A DNA stretch of 32,474 nucleotides from Candidatus Fibrimonadaceae bacterium. GTDB taxonomy: Bacteria; Fibrobacterota; Fibrobacteria; Fibrobacterales; Fibrobacteraceae. The DNA is taken from assembly GCA_031281275.1 (NCBI GenBank), contig JAITFP010000018.1, positions 1-32,474 on the forward strand. Direction: 5' to 3'. Each line of letters opens with the position of its first letter. Position 1 is the first letter of the stretch. Of this stretch, positions 20,693 through 29,396 are shown in pieces. Made by a program: the position numbers and the translations under genes. The notes below the pieces were generated by a model. The model searched no databases, was not told the DNA's origin, and saw only the letters and a list, made by a program, of their open reading frames with translations.

Positions 20693-21865
20693 ATGACCGC
20701 ATCAAAAGACATCACTCGCATAAACATTTCACCAGAACGTGAGATTATATTGGTTGGAACTGCGCATATTTCGCAAGAATCTGTGGATTTGGTTCGTAAT
20801 ACAATAATTTCGGAAAAGCCAGATTGTGTTTGCGTTGAGTTGGATGAAAATAGGCTTAAGGCACTTGAAGCTGGCGACAGGTGGAAAAATTTGGATATAA
20901 AAAATGTGCTTAAGAAACGGCAAATGGCTTCGCTTGTTGTGAATTTGTTGCTCGCTTCTTATCAAAAGAAAATGGGAGAATCCACTGGGGTGGAACCTGG
21001 GGCGGAACTCAAAGCTGCGGCAGAGGAAGCTAGGGCTTGCAACTCGAATTTGGTTTTGGCAGATAGGGATGTTAAAATCACATTGCGTAGGGCTTGGGCT
21101 GGAACTCCGTTTTTTCGTAAATTGAAATTGCTGGCTACCCTATTTGCTGCTATTTTTGAAACGGAAAAAGTTAGCGAAGAAGAGCTTGGCAAAATGCGGG
21201 AACAAGATACGCTTTCGCTTATGATGGAAGATTTTGGAAAAGAGTTTCCTGAGATAAAGCAAATTTTAATAACAGAAAGAGACCAGTTTCTGGCTGGCAG
21301 AATAGCAAAAGCGGAAGGCAAAAGAGTTTTAGCCGTAATTGGAGCCGGGCATTTGCAAGGCATTAAAAGCATTATTGAAAGCGGAACAGAAACACCACCA
21401 GAAGAAGAACTGCAAAAAATACCACCCTCTAGCAAATGGCCAAAAATAATAGGCTGGATTATACCTGCAGCAATAATCTCGTCTTTAATTTACGTAGGCA
21501 TTGAACAAGGCTCTGCCAAAGTAGCCGACTACCTAACACTCTGGGTGCTTTGCACTGGAGTTTTCGCAGCCGTTGGAACAGCCTGCGCTCTCGCGCATCC
21601 CTTTGCGATAATCGCAGCACTCTTTATTGCCCCCATCACAGGCTTAACTCCTTTGGTTGGCGTGGGGCTTTTCACCGCATTCATTCAAGCATATTTTGGC
21701 CCACCGAGAGTTTCGGAAATGGAAACCGTGGCAGAGGATATATGGAAACTCAGCCGCTGGTGGAAAAACAGATTCACAAGGGTAATACTGGCTTTTATAT
21801 TGCCTGGGCTATTTGCAGCTCCTGGCAAATTTATATTTTTTGCAAAAATCGTTCAAAACCATTAG
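20693..21865 (+). CDS. TraB-family membrane protein
   Basis: A 390-aa protein of the TraB/PrgY (pheromone shutdown) family. The N-terminal soluble domain (about 1-235) holds the family's GTAHIS motif (22-27), the CVELDENRL segment and GAGHLQGI (about 218-225); conserved His and Glu residues at these sites suggest a metal-dependent hydrolase or protease-like fold. The C-terminal half has several hydrophobic helices, so it is anchored in the inner membrane. In Enterococcus the relative limits peptide pheromone activity; in other bacteria the role is unknown. Length is normal. The ATG follows a promoter motif by 13 nt without a clear Shine-Dalgarno. Aspartokinase follows 11 nt downstream. Confidence 0.85.
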   Translation: MTASKDITRINISPEREIILVGTAHISQESVDLVRNTIISEKPDCVCVELDENRLKALEAGDRWKNLDIKNVLKKRQMASLVVNLLLASYQKKMGESTGVEPGAELKAAAEEARACNSNLVLADRDVKITLRRAWAGTPFFRKLKLLATLFAAIFETEKVSEEELGKMREQDTLSLMMEDFGKEFPEIKQILITERDQFLAGRIAKAEGKRVLAVIGAGHLQGIKSIIESGTETPPEEELQKIPPSSKWPKIIGWIIPAAIISSLIYVGIEQGSAKVADYLTLWVLCTGVFAAVGTACALAHPFAIIAALFIAPITGLTPLVGVGLFTAFIQAYFGPPRVSEMETVAEDIWKLSRWWKNRFTRVILAFILPGLFAAPGKFIFFAKIVQNH

Positions 21866-21876
21866 CGGAGAATTTT

Positions 21877-23199
21877 ATGTCTAATAGAGTAGTTTGCAAG
21901 TTCGGTGGAAGTTCAGTAGCAGATGCGGCACAGTTTCGCAAAATAAAAAGCATTTTGGAAGGCAATCCAGAAAGAAAAATCGTTGTGGTTTCTGCACCCG
22001 GAAAAAGAAATTCCAAGGAATCCAAATTAACCGATTTGCTATATTCGTCTTACGATCTCGCCAAAAAAAGGCTGGACTTTGCAGGTCCCTGGACACTCAT
22101 AAGAGAACGCTATATAGAAATAACGCAAGAACTTTCCCTGCAATCCACCATACGCGAAGAATTAGACGAATTGGAAAAAAAATTGCTAAATCAACCAGAC
22201 GATATTTCTGCTGATTTTGTGGCAAGCCGTGGCGAATATCTGTGCGCAAAAATAATGTCGGAATTTTTGGGAGCAAAATTCATAGATGCCTACCCTCTTA
22301 TACAATTCGACAGCCAATACCGCGTAACACCAAAAAGCTACGAAGACATTGCCTTTGCTCTTTCAGACACTGATTCTCTTTACGTTGTACCTGGTTTTTA
22401 TGGAAGCGACACTTTGGGAAACCTTAAAACATTCACACGCGGCGGCTCCGACATCACCGGTGGAATTTTGGCAAACGCTTGCAACTGCCAGCTTTACGAA
22501 AACTGGACGGATGTTTCTGGGCTATTGATGGCAGACCCTCGCATTGTTCAAGATGCACATTCAATAAATTATGTGAGCTACCGTGAAATAAGAGAACTCG
22601 CATACAGCGGCGCAAATGTACTGCACGATGAATCCATACATCCTTGCAGGGCAAAAAACATTCCCATAAACATAAAAAATACCAACAAACCAGGTGATTC
22701 AGGCACAATCATTGGTCCAACCCCAGAACACACTTCAAGCGTAATAACCGGCATTGCCGGACGCAAAGATTTTTCAATGCTTTATATTGAAAAAAGCATG
22801 ATGAACAAAGAAAAAGGCTTTGGGCGCAAGGTTCTCACAATTTTAGAAGAACGCGGAGTATCTTATGAACTTTCCCCCTGCGGCATAGATTCAATGAACG
22901 TGGTGGTGGATACCAAAACCTTGCACAAGGTAGAAGCGGAAGTTTGCGCAGAAATTGATCAAAAAATGCAGCCGAACAAAATGAAAATTTTCAACAATGT
23001 TGCCTTGATTGCAACCGTTGGGCACGGAATGGTAAATCAAATTGGAACAGCGGCAAGGCTTTTTGGCGCACTTGCAAAAGAAAAAATAAATGTGCGCATA
23101 ATAGACCAAGGCTCATCGGAAATAAACATTATTGTTGGAGTTAACGAAGAAGATTTTGAAAAAGCAATAGTGTCCATTTATAACGAGTTTGTGGGGTAA
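21877..23199 (+). CDS. lysC: Aspartate kinase
   Basis: First step of the lysine, threonine and methionine pathway: phosphorylation of aspartate by ATP in the cytoplasm. The 440-aa monofunctional enzyme begins VVCKFGGSSVAD (nucleotide-binding KFGGSS) and has the FTRGGSDITGG substrate motif near residue 190. It ends in two ACT-type regulatory domains (about 305-440), so feedback inhibition is likely. The start is the ATG at 21877 with CGGAG upstream; a much longer open frame runs back into the TraB gene in another frame and is rejected. The 3' end overlaps the convergent 63-aa gene by 22 bases. Confidence 0.93.
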   Translation: MSNRVVCKFGGSSVADAAQFRKIKSILEGNPERKIVVVSAPGKRNSKESKLTDLLYSSYDLAKKRLDFAGPWTLIRERYIEITQELSLQSTIREELDELEKKLLNQPDDISADFVASRGEYLCAKIMSEFLGAKFIDAYPLIQFDSQYRVTPKSYEDIAFALSDTDSLYVVPGFYGSDTLGNLKTFTRGGSDITGGILANACNCQLYENWTDVSGLLMADPRIVQDAHSINYVSYREIRELAYSGANVLHDESIHPCRAKNIPINIKNTNKPGDSGTIIGPTPEHTSSVITGIAGRKDFSMLYIEKSMMNKEKGFGRKVLTILEERGVSYELSPCGIDSMNVVVDTKTLHKVEAEVCAEIDQKMQPNKMKIFNNVALIATVGHGMVNQIGTAARLFGALAKEKINVRIIDQGSSEINIIVGVNEEDFEKAIVSIYNEFVG

Positions 23200-23369
23200 T
23201 CCCTTTCAAAAAACAACACTATATTTTCCATCAGTTCATCTGCGGAAGAATGTGTGAAAAACCAGCCTTTTTTGTGCATATCCTCTGCCATATTTTCAAT
23301 ACGCATAGCCAAAGTTTCAGGATATTCAAAACCATTCAGAGATATAACTTTCTCGGAAATTTCTTTCAA
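23178..23369 (-). CDS. Small unknown protein (63 aa)
   Basis: A 63-aa acidic soluble protein (SLNGFEYPETLAMRIENMAEDMH, ending FERDYPTNSL). It starts with TTG, 2 nt after the stop of the sugar transferase gene, with a GGGGG run about 10 nt upstream as a possible Shine-Dalgarno. I do not recognise the family. The close spacing suggests it is the last gene of the DHH-sugar transferase group. It overlaps the 3' end of aspartokinase, on the other strand, by 22 bases, and no terminator is visible between them. Confidence 0.55.
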   Translation of the reverse strand: MKEISEKVISLNGFEYPETLAMRIENMAEDMHKKGWFFTHSSADELMENIVLFFERDYPTNSL

Positions 23370-23371
23370 TT

Positions 23372-24535
23372 TTAACTAGCCCCCTTTCCGCTCAACATCA
23401 CCTCAAGGGTTTTCAATTTCAAATTCAAATCCACCAAAGTACTGCGGTCACGTATGTATTTATTGTCAAGCCGCATCCATTCGTCAAAATTAATATCGTT
23501 GCGACCGCTGGTTTGCCAAAAACATGTAAGCCCTGGCTTAACAGAAAGCCTAATGTAATGCCAAGCCTCATATTTTTTTATTTCATCCGTAGTTGGAGGT
23601 CTTGGTCCAACAAGGCTCATATCGCCTTTTAGAACATTGAAAAACTGCGGTAATTCATCCAAACTGTGTTTCCGCAAAAATGCGCCCCCATGCTTTAATA
23701 TTCTGGGATCATCTTCCATTTTAAATGTAGGTCCTCTGTTTACTCCCCCATTCTCGGCTTCTTGCTGTTTCCTGAGTTTTTCCTTTTCCTTGTCTGCTCC
23801 CGGATACATAGTCCTGAATTTATAGCACTTAAATAATTTGCCATTGCGCCCAACCCTTATTTGCTTGAATATAATTGAAGAATCTTCTATGGAATTACCG
23901 AGTTCTTTTTGCTCTGAAGCCCATTTAAGCAGAGCGCGTTTCACAATAACAGCACACACAAGCATAAATAAGAAAAATATCACTATACCAAATAAACTAC
24001 CAACAATATCTATAGACCTTTTCAAAACCCTTATATAAAGTCCGTGAAAAGTTTTTTCTTTTACGTTTTCAATGGAAAGGCGCTTTATTTTAAAAAAACT
24101 CTCTTCGGTATTCCATTTTTTTATAAATCTGTTTTCTTCTTGAACAAAAGACTGCGATTTGCCGCTGTAAAAATACGCATTGAAATTTAAACTCGGAACA
24201 TATTCCAAAAGTCCAGCATCTTTTATACGTCTCTCTATGCTGTCTTTTATGCTCTCCAAAAATGATAAATCTTTATTAACATATAAGCACCATATACAAC
24301 CCTTACCCTGCCCTATAATGCCCATATATTCTTCAGAAAGAATAGTTTGCAACGATATTTTCCAAGCATCATTAAAGTCTTTCAGGGGAGCTTCAATCCA
24401 TAAAAAGCATTTATTTCTGCGATTGCAGCGATATATTTCCTCTTTTATTCTTTGCAAAAAATATTCTTTTGGAAACAAAAATTCTTCATACGCGACAAAC
24501 ATATCCTCCTGTTCAATACGTTCAGCATCGCCCAT
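23372..24535 (-). CDS. Polyprenyl-phosphate sugar-1-phosphate transferase with novel N-terminal domain
   Basis: A 387-aa initiating enzyme for exopolysaccharide or O-antigen synthesis: it transfers a sugar phosphate to undecaprenyl phosphate at the inner membrane. The C-terminal bacterial sugar transferase domain (about 165-385) has one hydrophobic helix (about 176-198), KCYKFRTM, LDELPQFFNVLKGDMSLVGP, and KPGLTCFWQTSGRN. Instead of the usual membrane bundle or CoA-binding N-terminus it has a soluble domain (about 15-160) that vaguely resembles a degenerate GGDEF fold. The ATG at 24535 has AAGGTG upstream; an alternative at 24502 has AGGAGG only 2 nt away. It follows the DHH gene by 15 nt. 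Confidence 0.85.
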   Translation of the reverse strand: MGDAERIEQEDMFVAYEEFLFPKEYFLQRIKEEIYRCNRRNKCFLWIEAPLKDFNDAWKISLQTILSEEYMGIIGQGKGCIWCLYVNKDLSFLESIKDSIERRIKDAGLLEYVPSLNFNAYFYSGKSQSFVQEENRFIKKWNTEESFFKIKRLSIENVKEKTFHGLYIRVLKRSIDIVGSLFGIVIFFLFMLVCAVIVKRALLKWASEQKELGNSIEDSSIIFKQIRVGRNGKLFKCYKFRTMYPGADKEKEKLRKQQEAENGGVNRGPTFKMEDDPRILKHGGAFLRKHSLDELPQFFNVLKGDMSLVGPRPPTTDEIKKYEAWHYIRLSVKPGLTCFWQTSGRNDINFDEWMRLDNKYIRDRSTLVDLNLKLKTLEVMLSGKGAS

Positions 24536-24550
24536 CGCTACACCTTTATA

Positions 24551-25516
24551 TTATCCATCTGAATTTATTATTTCTATAAGCTCAGACAATACTTTGGCAG
24601 CTTGGTCGTTTGGCACTTGGCAAGTTCCAGCTGCAACGTGCCCACCGCCGCCATATTTGAGCATAAGCACTCCAATATCGGTTTTAGAAGAACGGTCAAA
24701 AATGGATTTACCTGTTGCAAAAACCGTATTCTGCATTCTAAGCCCCCACAGAACATGAATGCTTATGTTGATTTCCGGAAACAAGGCGTAAATCATAAAA
24801 CGATTTCCAGCCCAAATGGTTTCTTCTTCTCTTAAATCCAAAATACCAAGATTTTTGTGTACCTTTGTGCAACGCAAAACTTGTTCTCTGAATTGTTTTT
24901 CGTGAGCACGGTAAATTTGAATTCTCTCATCAACATCTGGGTGCTTCAAAATTTCATCTATCGTGTGGCTTTTGCAATAAGAGATTAACTCCATCATAAG
25001 CTGATAATTGCTAATGCGGAATTCCCTGAACCGCCCAAGGCCAGTGCGGCTATCCATTAAAAAACTGAGCAATTCCCAATCTTTGGGCTCTAAAATGTCT
25101 TCTCGCGTAAACTGCGCACTATCTGCTTTATCAACAGCACTCATCATTCCCACATCTATTCTAGGAAATGTATCTTTTCCGCCAAGCCAGTCATAAACAA
25201 CCCTTGAAGCAGAAGGTGCATTTCCATCCACTATGTAAGTATCTTTATCAAGAACATCTGCATTCCTCTGCATTTCGCTTTCGTGAGGGTCAAAAACAAA
25301 AGCACAAGATGGCTGGTAAGGCAAATTCGTGCTTATGTCTCGCTCGGTGAGTTCAACCAAACCGTCTTGCATATCCTTGGGATGAACAAACTTAATGTCG
25401 TCAACAAGGTCAAGTTCCGTTAAAAGCATTCCGCACACAAGCCCGTCAAAATCCGACCTTGTCACCAAACGATATTTTTTGCCGTCTGCTTTAAGTCTAG
25501 CCAAATTTGCATTCAT
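24551..25516 (-). CDS. DHH-family phosphoesterase
   Basis: A 321-aa cytoplasmic phosphoesterase of the DHH superfamily (exopolyphosphatase, NrnA and related enzymes). It shows the N-terminal metal-binding SDFDG (about 21-25), a FDPHES segment in the place of the DHH motif, and the C-terminal DHHA1 signature YGGGGHVAAGTC (about 289-300). The substrate could be polyphosphate, oligoribonucleotides or a cyclic-nucleotide breakdown product such as pGpG; sequence alone does not decide. The canonical DHH triplet appears as DPH, as in several exopolyphosphatase-like relatives. It has a promoter motif 22 nt upstream and a GGAG Shine-Dalgarno, and leads the sugar transferase operon. Confidence 0.85.
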   Translation of the reverse strand: MNANLARLKADGKKYRLVTRSDFDGLVCGMLLTELDLVDDIKFVHPKDMQDGLVELTERDISTNLPYQPSCAFVFDPHESEMQRNADVLDKDTYIVDGNAPSASRVVYDWLGGKDTFPRIDVGMMSAVDKADSAQFTREDILEPKDWELLSFLMDSRTGLGRFREFRISNYQLMMELISYCKSHTIDEILKHPDVDERIQIYRAHEKQFREQVLRCTKVHKNLGILDLREEETIWAGNRFMIYALFPEINISIHVLWGLRMQNTVFATGKSIFDRSSKTDIGVLMLKYGGGGHVAAGTCQVPNDQAAKVLSELIEIINSDG

Positions 25517-25538
25517 AAAAGCTTCTCCAATTTAAGGT

Positions 25539-25549
25539 AATATAGTAAT
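25539..25549 (-). promoter_or_regulatory. Putative promoter of the DHH-sugar transferase operon
   Basis: ATTACTATATT on the minus strand, ending 22 nt before the ATG at 25516. It occupies the 33-nt gap after the ABC importer operon; no terminator hairpin is visible there. Confidence 0.55.
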
Positions 25550-26332
25550 TTATTTCTTTATCCACTCTCTATTTATGTCTGGAATATCTTCTAACAAACG
25601 AATTGTATGCGCACTCTTTGGGTGCTGGGTCACCTCCTCTGGCTTTCCAGTTTCCACTATCTTAGATTCGTGCATAATAAAAATACGGTCGCTCACATAA
25701 TAGGCAAGCCCTATATCGTGGGTCACAAACACAATGGTCATTCCCAAGCTTTCTTTGAGTTTCATCAAATAATCTAAAATATTTGCCCTAACACAAGCAT
25801 CAACCATAGATGTAGGCTCATCTGCAATAAGCACCTTTGGTTTAAGGGCAAAAATGCGAGCCAAAAGCATTCTCTGCATTTGACCGCCGCTTAATTCAAA
25901 AGGATATTTACCTTCAATATCTGAGGGCTTAACATTCACAGCAAGCAGAGCTTCGTCAACACGCTGCTCTATCTCTTGTTTTGATGGCTTGTTTTTGAGT
26001 ATGCCAAAAGCATCTTTGAGTTGTGTGCGAATTGAAAAAAACTGGTTAAAGCAACCAAAGGGGTCTTGAAAAACGCTCTGCACTTCATTCCAATGGTCGC
26101 GAGTATCAACAATCGGCTTGCCTTTGTATAAAAAAGTACCTCTGTCTGGGGCATAAAGACCCAGCATTATCTTTGCAAGAACACTTTTTCCGCAACCCGA
26201 ACCGCCAACTATGGAAACAATTTCACCATCTGCAATATCAAAAGAAATATCATCAACTGCGCAAACCAGTTTTTTGCCGTGCCCAAAAAACTTACTGATA
26301 TTCTTTGCAGAAAATACAATATTATTCCGCAT
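25550..26332 (-). CDS. oppF: Oligopeptide-type ABC importer ATPase, second subunit
   Basis: A 260-aa cytoplasmic ATPase that powers the importer. Walker A GGSGCGKSVL (about 39-48), signature LSGGQMQRMLLARIF (about 147-161), Walker B VLIADEPTS and the His switch VTHD are all intact. It lacks the C-terminal Oligo_HPY extension and is shorter than typical OppF. Its start overlaps the oppD stop by 11 bases. It is the last gene of the oppABCDF operon. A DppF or nickel-type role is possible, since the substrate class is set by the binding protein. Confidence 0.88.
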   Translation of the reverse strand: MRNNIVFSAKNISKFFGHGKKLVCAVDDISFDIADGEIVSIVGGSGCGKSVLAKIMLGLYAPDRGTFLYKGKPIVDTRDHWNEVQSVFQDPFGCFNQFFSIRTQLKDAFGILKNKPSKQEIEQRVDEALLAVNVKPSDIEGKYPFELSGGQMQRMLLARIFALKPKVLIADEPTSMVDACVRANILDYLMKLKESLGMTIVFVTHDIGLAYYVSDRIFIMHESKIVETGKPEEVTQHPKSAHTIRLLEDIPDINREWIKK

Positions 26333-27302
26333 AATCGCACCTCACTAAACGTTCACCTACCATGCGCAGATTTTGATTTTTGTTCCTACATTCTGGCCTT
26401 GCGCTTGGGCAACGCTCTGCAAAACGGCAACCTTCTATTTTTTTTGCTAGGCTTGGCGGTGCGCCTTCTATTGTAGTGGGTTTTTTGTTTTTTTGATTTG
26501 CGTCTGCACTTAGCATAGCCCCCATTAAAGCCTTTGTGTAAGGGTGGCGAGGATCATGCACCACTTGAACAGCTGTGCCACATTCAACAAACTCCCCAGC
26601 ATACATAATGGCTATATTGTGCGCAACGTGGCGAAGCAAGGGAAGTTCGTGAGTGATGAATATCATTGTAGAGAAAATGTTTTTCTCCAACAAATCAAAT
26701 ATCATTTTAATAACAACTTTTTGAGTTGTGACATCCAACGCAGAGGTTGGTTCATCGGCAATAACAACCTTTGGGTTTAACAAAGTGGAAATTCCAATAA
26801 CAGAACGCTGCCTCTCCCCTGCTGTGAGTTGAATTGGATAAGAATTTAAAATGCGATCTGTTTCCATTCCAAACAAATCAAAGCGCTCACGCAAGCGTTC
26901 ATAAATTTCACGCTTGTTGCCGCTTTTGTTTTCGCTATGGGCAGCCATAACATCGGCTGCAATATCTTTTATTTTGCGTGTTGGGTTAAGGGCATTGAAA
27001 GCGCCTTGCGGAATCATTGAAACTTTTTGCGAAAGAATGTTTGTGCGAATATCTTTGGTTGTACGGTTCATCAGAGATTCGCCACTAACCAGAACATCGC
27101 CACTCGTGGGATAAAGAGGCGGAATAAACAAACCCATCAAGCCGTTTACCAAAGTGGATTTTCCGCAACCAGATTCTCCGGCAATGCCTAAAATTTCACC
27201 TTGTTTCATTGTAAAAGATACATCGGTAACCGCATGTATCTTTTGCCCAAAGCGGGTTAAATAATGCAGGGTTAAATCTTTGACTTCCAGTATATGACTC
27301 AT
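26322..27302 (-). CDS. oppD: Oligopeptide-type ABC importer ATPase, first subunit
   Basis: A 326-aa ATPase partner of OppF. Walker A GESGCGKSTL (about 41-50), Walker B VVIADEPTSALD and the His switch ITHE are present. The signature is LTAGERQRSV rather than the usual LSGGxxQR, an uncommon variant at an ATP-contacting motif. The C-terminal Oligo_HPY region (about 235-326) carries four cysteines in the pattern GCRFAERCPSARPEC and VRCDYAE, which in relatives binds an iron-sulfur cluster. The start is 10 nt after oppC with a weak GGCGG upstream. Confidence 0.9.
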   Translation of the reverse strand: MSHILEVKDLTLHYLTRFGQKIHAVTDVSFTMKQGEILGIAGESGCGKSTLVNGLMGLFIPPLYPTSGDVLVSGESLMNRTTKDIRTNILSQKVSMIPQGAFNALNPTRKIKDIAADVMAAHSENKSGNKREIYERLRERFDLFGMETDRILNSYPIQLTAGERQRSVIGISTLLNPKVVIADEPTSALDVTTQKVVIKMIFDLLEKNIFSTMIFITHELPLLRHVAHNIAIMYAGEFVECGTAVQVVHDPRHPYTKALMGAMLSADANQKNKKPTTIEGAPPSLAKKIEGCRFAERCPSARPECRNKNQNLRMVGERLVRCDYAE

Positions 27303-27312
27303 TTTAAACCGC

Positions 27313-28149
27313 CTATTTCCTCAACCGAGGATTAAAAACACCTTCCATAGAATTATTGAGCAAATAAAGGGCAAAAACTATCATCGTAATTACAATGGCA
27401 GCAGGGAAAATACCCCACCAATATCCGTCAGTTATGGCAGAATTGTTCTTTGCAGTATTAAGTATAACTCCAAGAGATGTTGAGCCTTCACCAATAGGTC
27501 CAAGGCCTATCATGCTAATTGCGCTCTCAGACAATATGCCGCTTGCCACCTGCATAATGAACACCATAAATACATAAGAAGCGAGGTATGGCAAAATATG
27601 CTTGAATATTATTTCCAAATTTGTGGCACCATTTATGCGAGCGAGAGAAATATGATCTCTCCCCCTTAAGCTAGCAGCTTGAGCACGCACGGAACGAGCT
27701 GTCCAGGGCCAGGTAGTGAGTCCTATTAGCACAGCGATGAGCGTTAAAGAACGACCCTCTGGCCAAGAGGCGCTAACCAAAACCAAAACAACAAAAGAAG
27801 GTATTACTATAAATAAATTTGTGAACATATTTAAAATATCATCAACAATGCCGCCCTTAAAACCACCAAAAAGCCCGATGAGCGTTCCTACAGTGGTGGC
27901 TATTATACCAGCCATAAAACCTACATAAAGGCTGTTTTGCAAACCTTTCAAAAGCAAGGCCACATAGTCTTGCCCAAGGTTATCTGTTCCAAGCAAGTAC
28001 GTTGCGGAAGGAGCTTCATAAGTCGCTCCCTCTGGCATAGACACATAGAGAAAAGGTCCGAACAAGCCTGCTAATATAGTAGTCAAAAAAAGAACGGAAC
28101 CTATAACAAACATCGGTTCCTTTATCAAATTTTTAAGAAGTTTAAACAT
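27313..28149 (-). CDS. oppC: Oligopeptide-type ABC importer permease, second subunit
   Basis: A 278-aa inner-membrane permease with about six helices. It has the OppC layout: an N-terminal helix, the short LLGTDNLGQDYVA motif (about 52-64), and the cytoplasmic coupling loop around RVRAQAASLRGRDHISLARINGATN, which contains the EAA-type contact for the ATPases. The ATG has AAGGAG 7 nt upstream and starts 11 nt after oppB. Length is slightly short but within the family's range. Confidence 0.9.
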   Translation of the reverse strand: MFKLLKNLIKEPMFVIGSVLFLTTILAGLFGPFLYVSMPEGATYEAPSATYLLGTDNLGQDYVALLLKGLQNSLYVGFMAGIIATTVGTLIGLFGGFKGGIVDDILNMFTNLFIVIPSFVVLVLVSASWPEGRSLTLIAVLIGLTTWPWTARSVRAQAASLRGRDHISLARINGATNLEIIFKHILPYLASYVFMVFIMQVASGILSESAISMIGLGPIGEGSTSLGVILNTAKNNSAITDGYWWGIFPAAIVITMIVFALYLLNNSMEGVFNPRLRK

Positions 28150-28160
28150 GCTGCATCTCC

Positions 28161-29369
28161 TTATTTGGCATCCATAGATAAACTTTGTTTTACACGAGGG
28201 TCTAGCAGAGCAATTAAAATATCAACTGTAAAATTCGCAAGCAAAACGCTGGTTGTAATCAATAACGTAACACCTTGTATAACAGGATAATCGTTTGTTT
28301 GTATTGCAGTTAGCATTGCCATACCAAGGCCTGGGTAAGAGAAAATCATTTCTGTTATCAAAGCACCACCCACCATTTGACCAATGGAAAGAGCTAGACC
28401 TGTTAGCTGTGGAAGCATGGCATTGCGGAATAAATAAACAAGCACTCTGCTCTCTTTTAAGCCGAGCCATTTTGCATATTTAATATAGTCTGTGCCAAGT
28501 TCATAAATTCCCATCGAGCGCATGCCTATGGCCTGGCCGCCCGCAAGAATGAGGAAAATGGAGAAGAATGGCAAAATATAATGATATCCAATTGAGAGTA
28601 TAAAATCCAAAGAAAATCCAGGCGTAAGCTCAAGGGAATAAGCACCAACGGCTGGGAAAATATCCCATACAACTCCAAAGAAATAAACAAGTACCATTCC
28701 AAACACAAAGAAAGGAATTGAACTCATCAAAAGAGCAAGCGGAAAAATTACCTTGTCAAAAACGCCTCGTCTATAAGCTGCAAGGGCACCCAAACCATTG
28801 CCGAATATCCAGCCAAATAAAATAGCTGGCAATTGCAGGGCTATGGTCCAAGGCAGAGCCTGCGCAATTATTTCAGAAACCTTTTTTTGATTTTTGAAAG
28901 ATGTTCCCAAATCGCCCTGAAACACTTGACCAATATAATTTATAAGTTGAGAAAATTTAGATGCTTTAACAGCGTTTATCTCTATTTTTTCATGCTTGTT
29001 TATTACCGTTTCATTACGTTCGCTCACAACAACATTGCCCAATGAATCAAGCGTTACATTACCTTGTTCATCTATAACTGTATCTGCAACAACATTAACC
29101 ACTGTATCTATAACAATGCTTCTAACTGTATCCCTAACTATACTGTCTTGTTTATCTAAAACAAGCAAACCAAATTCCTTGCGAAGGTTTTCTTCTGTTT
29201 GTTTGCGAATTTCAGGGCTGCTAAACGATGATTGAGCCATCATTATATCCACAGGGTCCGAGCCTAAGCGAGGCAAAAAGAAGTTCAGCGAAAGAGCAAC
29301 CAAAAATGTGAGGAAATACCAGATTGCTCTCTGCAAAACATAACGGACAGTGGGATACTTTTTAAACAT
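28161..29369 (-). CDS. oppB: Oligopeptide-type ABC importer permease with periplasmic insertion
   Basis: A 402-aa inner-membrane permease. The family features are an N-terminal helix (about 13-33), FQGDLGTSF (about 150-158), five more helices, the coupling loop near YIKYAKWLGLKESRVL, and the C-terminal LDPRVK. OppB is usually about 300-340 aa; the extra length comes from an insertion at about residues 72-133 rich in Asp, Thr and Val with a loose repeat (DSIV, DTV, DTVV, DTVI, LDSLGNVVV). It lies between the first helix and the GDLG motif, so it should be periplasmic. AGGA lies 6 nt before the ATG; oppA ends 27 nt upstream. Confidence 0.9.
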   Translation of the reverse strand: MFKKYPTVRYVLQRAIWYFLTFLVALSLNFFLPRLGSDPVDIMMAQSSFSSPEIRKQTEENLRKEFGLLVLDKQDSIVRDTVRSIVIDTVVNVVADTVIDEQGNVTLDSLGNVVVSERNETVINKHEKIEINAVKASKFSQLINYIGQVFQGDLGTSFKNQKKVSEIIAQALPWTIALQLPAILFGWIFGNGLGALAAYRRGVFDKVIFPLALLMSSIPFFVFGMVLVYFFGVVWDIFPAVGAYSLELTPGFSLDFILSIGYHYILPFFSIFLILAGGQAIGMRSMGIYELGTDYIKYAKWLGLKESRVLVYLFRNAMLPQLTGLALSIGQMVGGALITEMIFSYPGLGMAMLTAIQTNDYPVIQGVTLLITTSVLLANFTVDILIALLDPRVKQSLSMDAK

Positions 29370-29396
29370 GTTGTTCCTAACTTAGAAAAAAACAAG

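Noticed and set aside
21550-21876. Long upstream extension of the aspartokinase frame (109 extra codons)
   Set aside because: It overlaps the well-supported TraB-family gene in another frame, and aspartokinases begin at the VVCKFGGSS region; the ATG at 21877 has a Shine-Dalgarno.
24502-24504. Alternative ATG of the sugar transferase after AGGAGG
   Set aside because: The Shine-Dalgarno is only 2 nt from this ATG, too close; the ATG at 24535 has better spacing. Not fully excluded.
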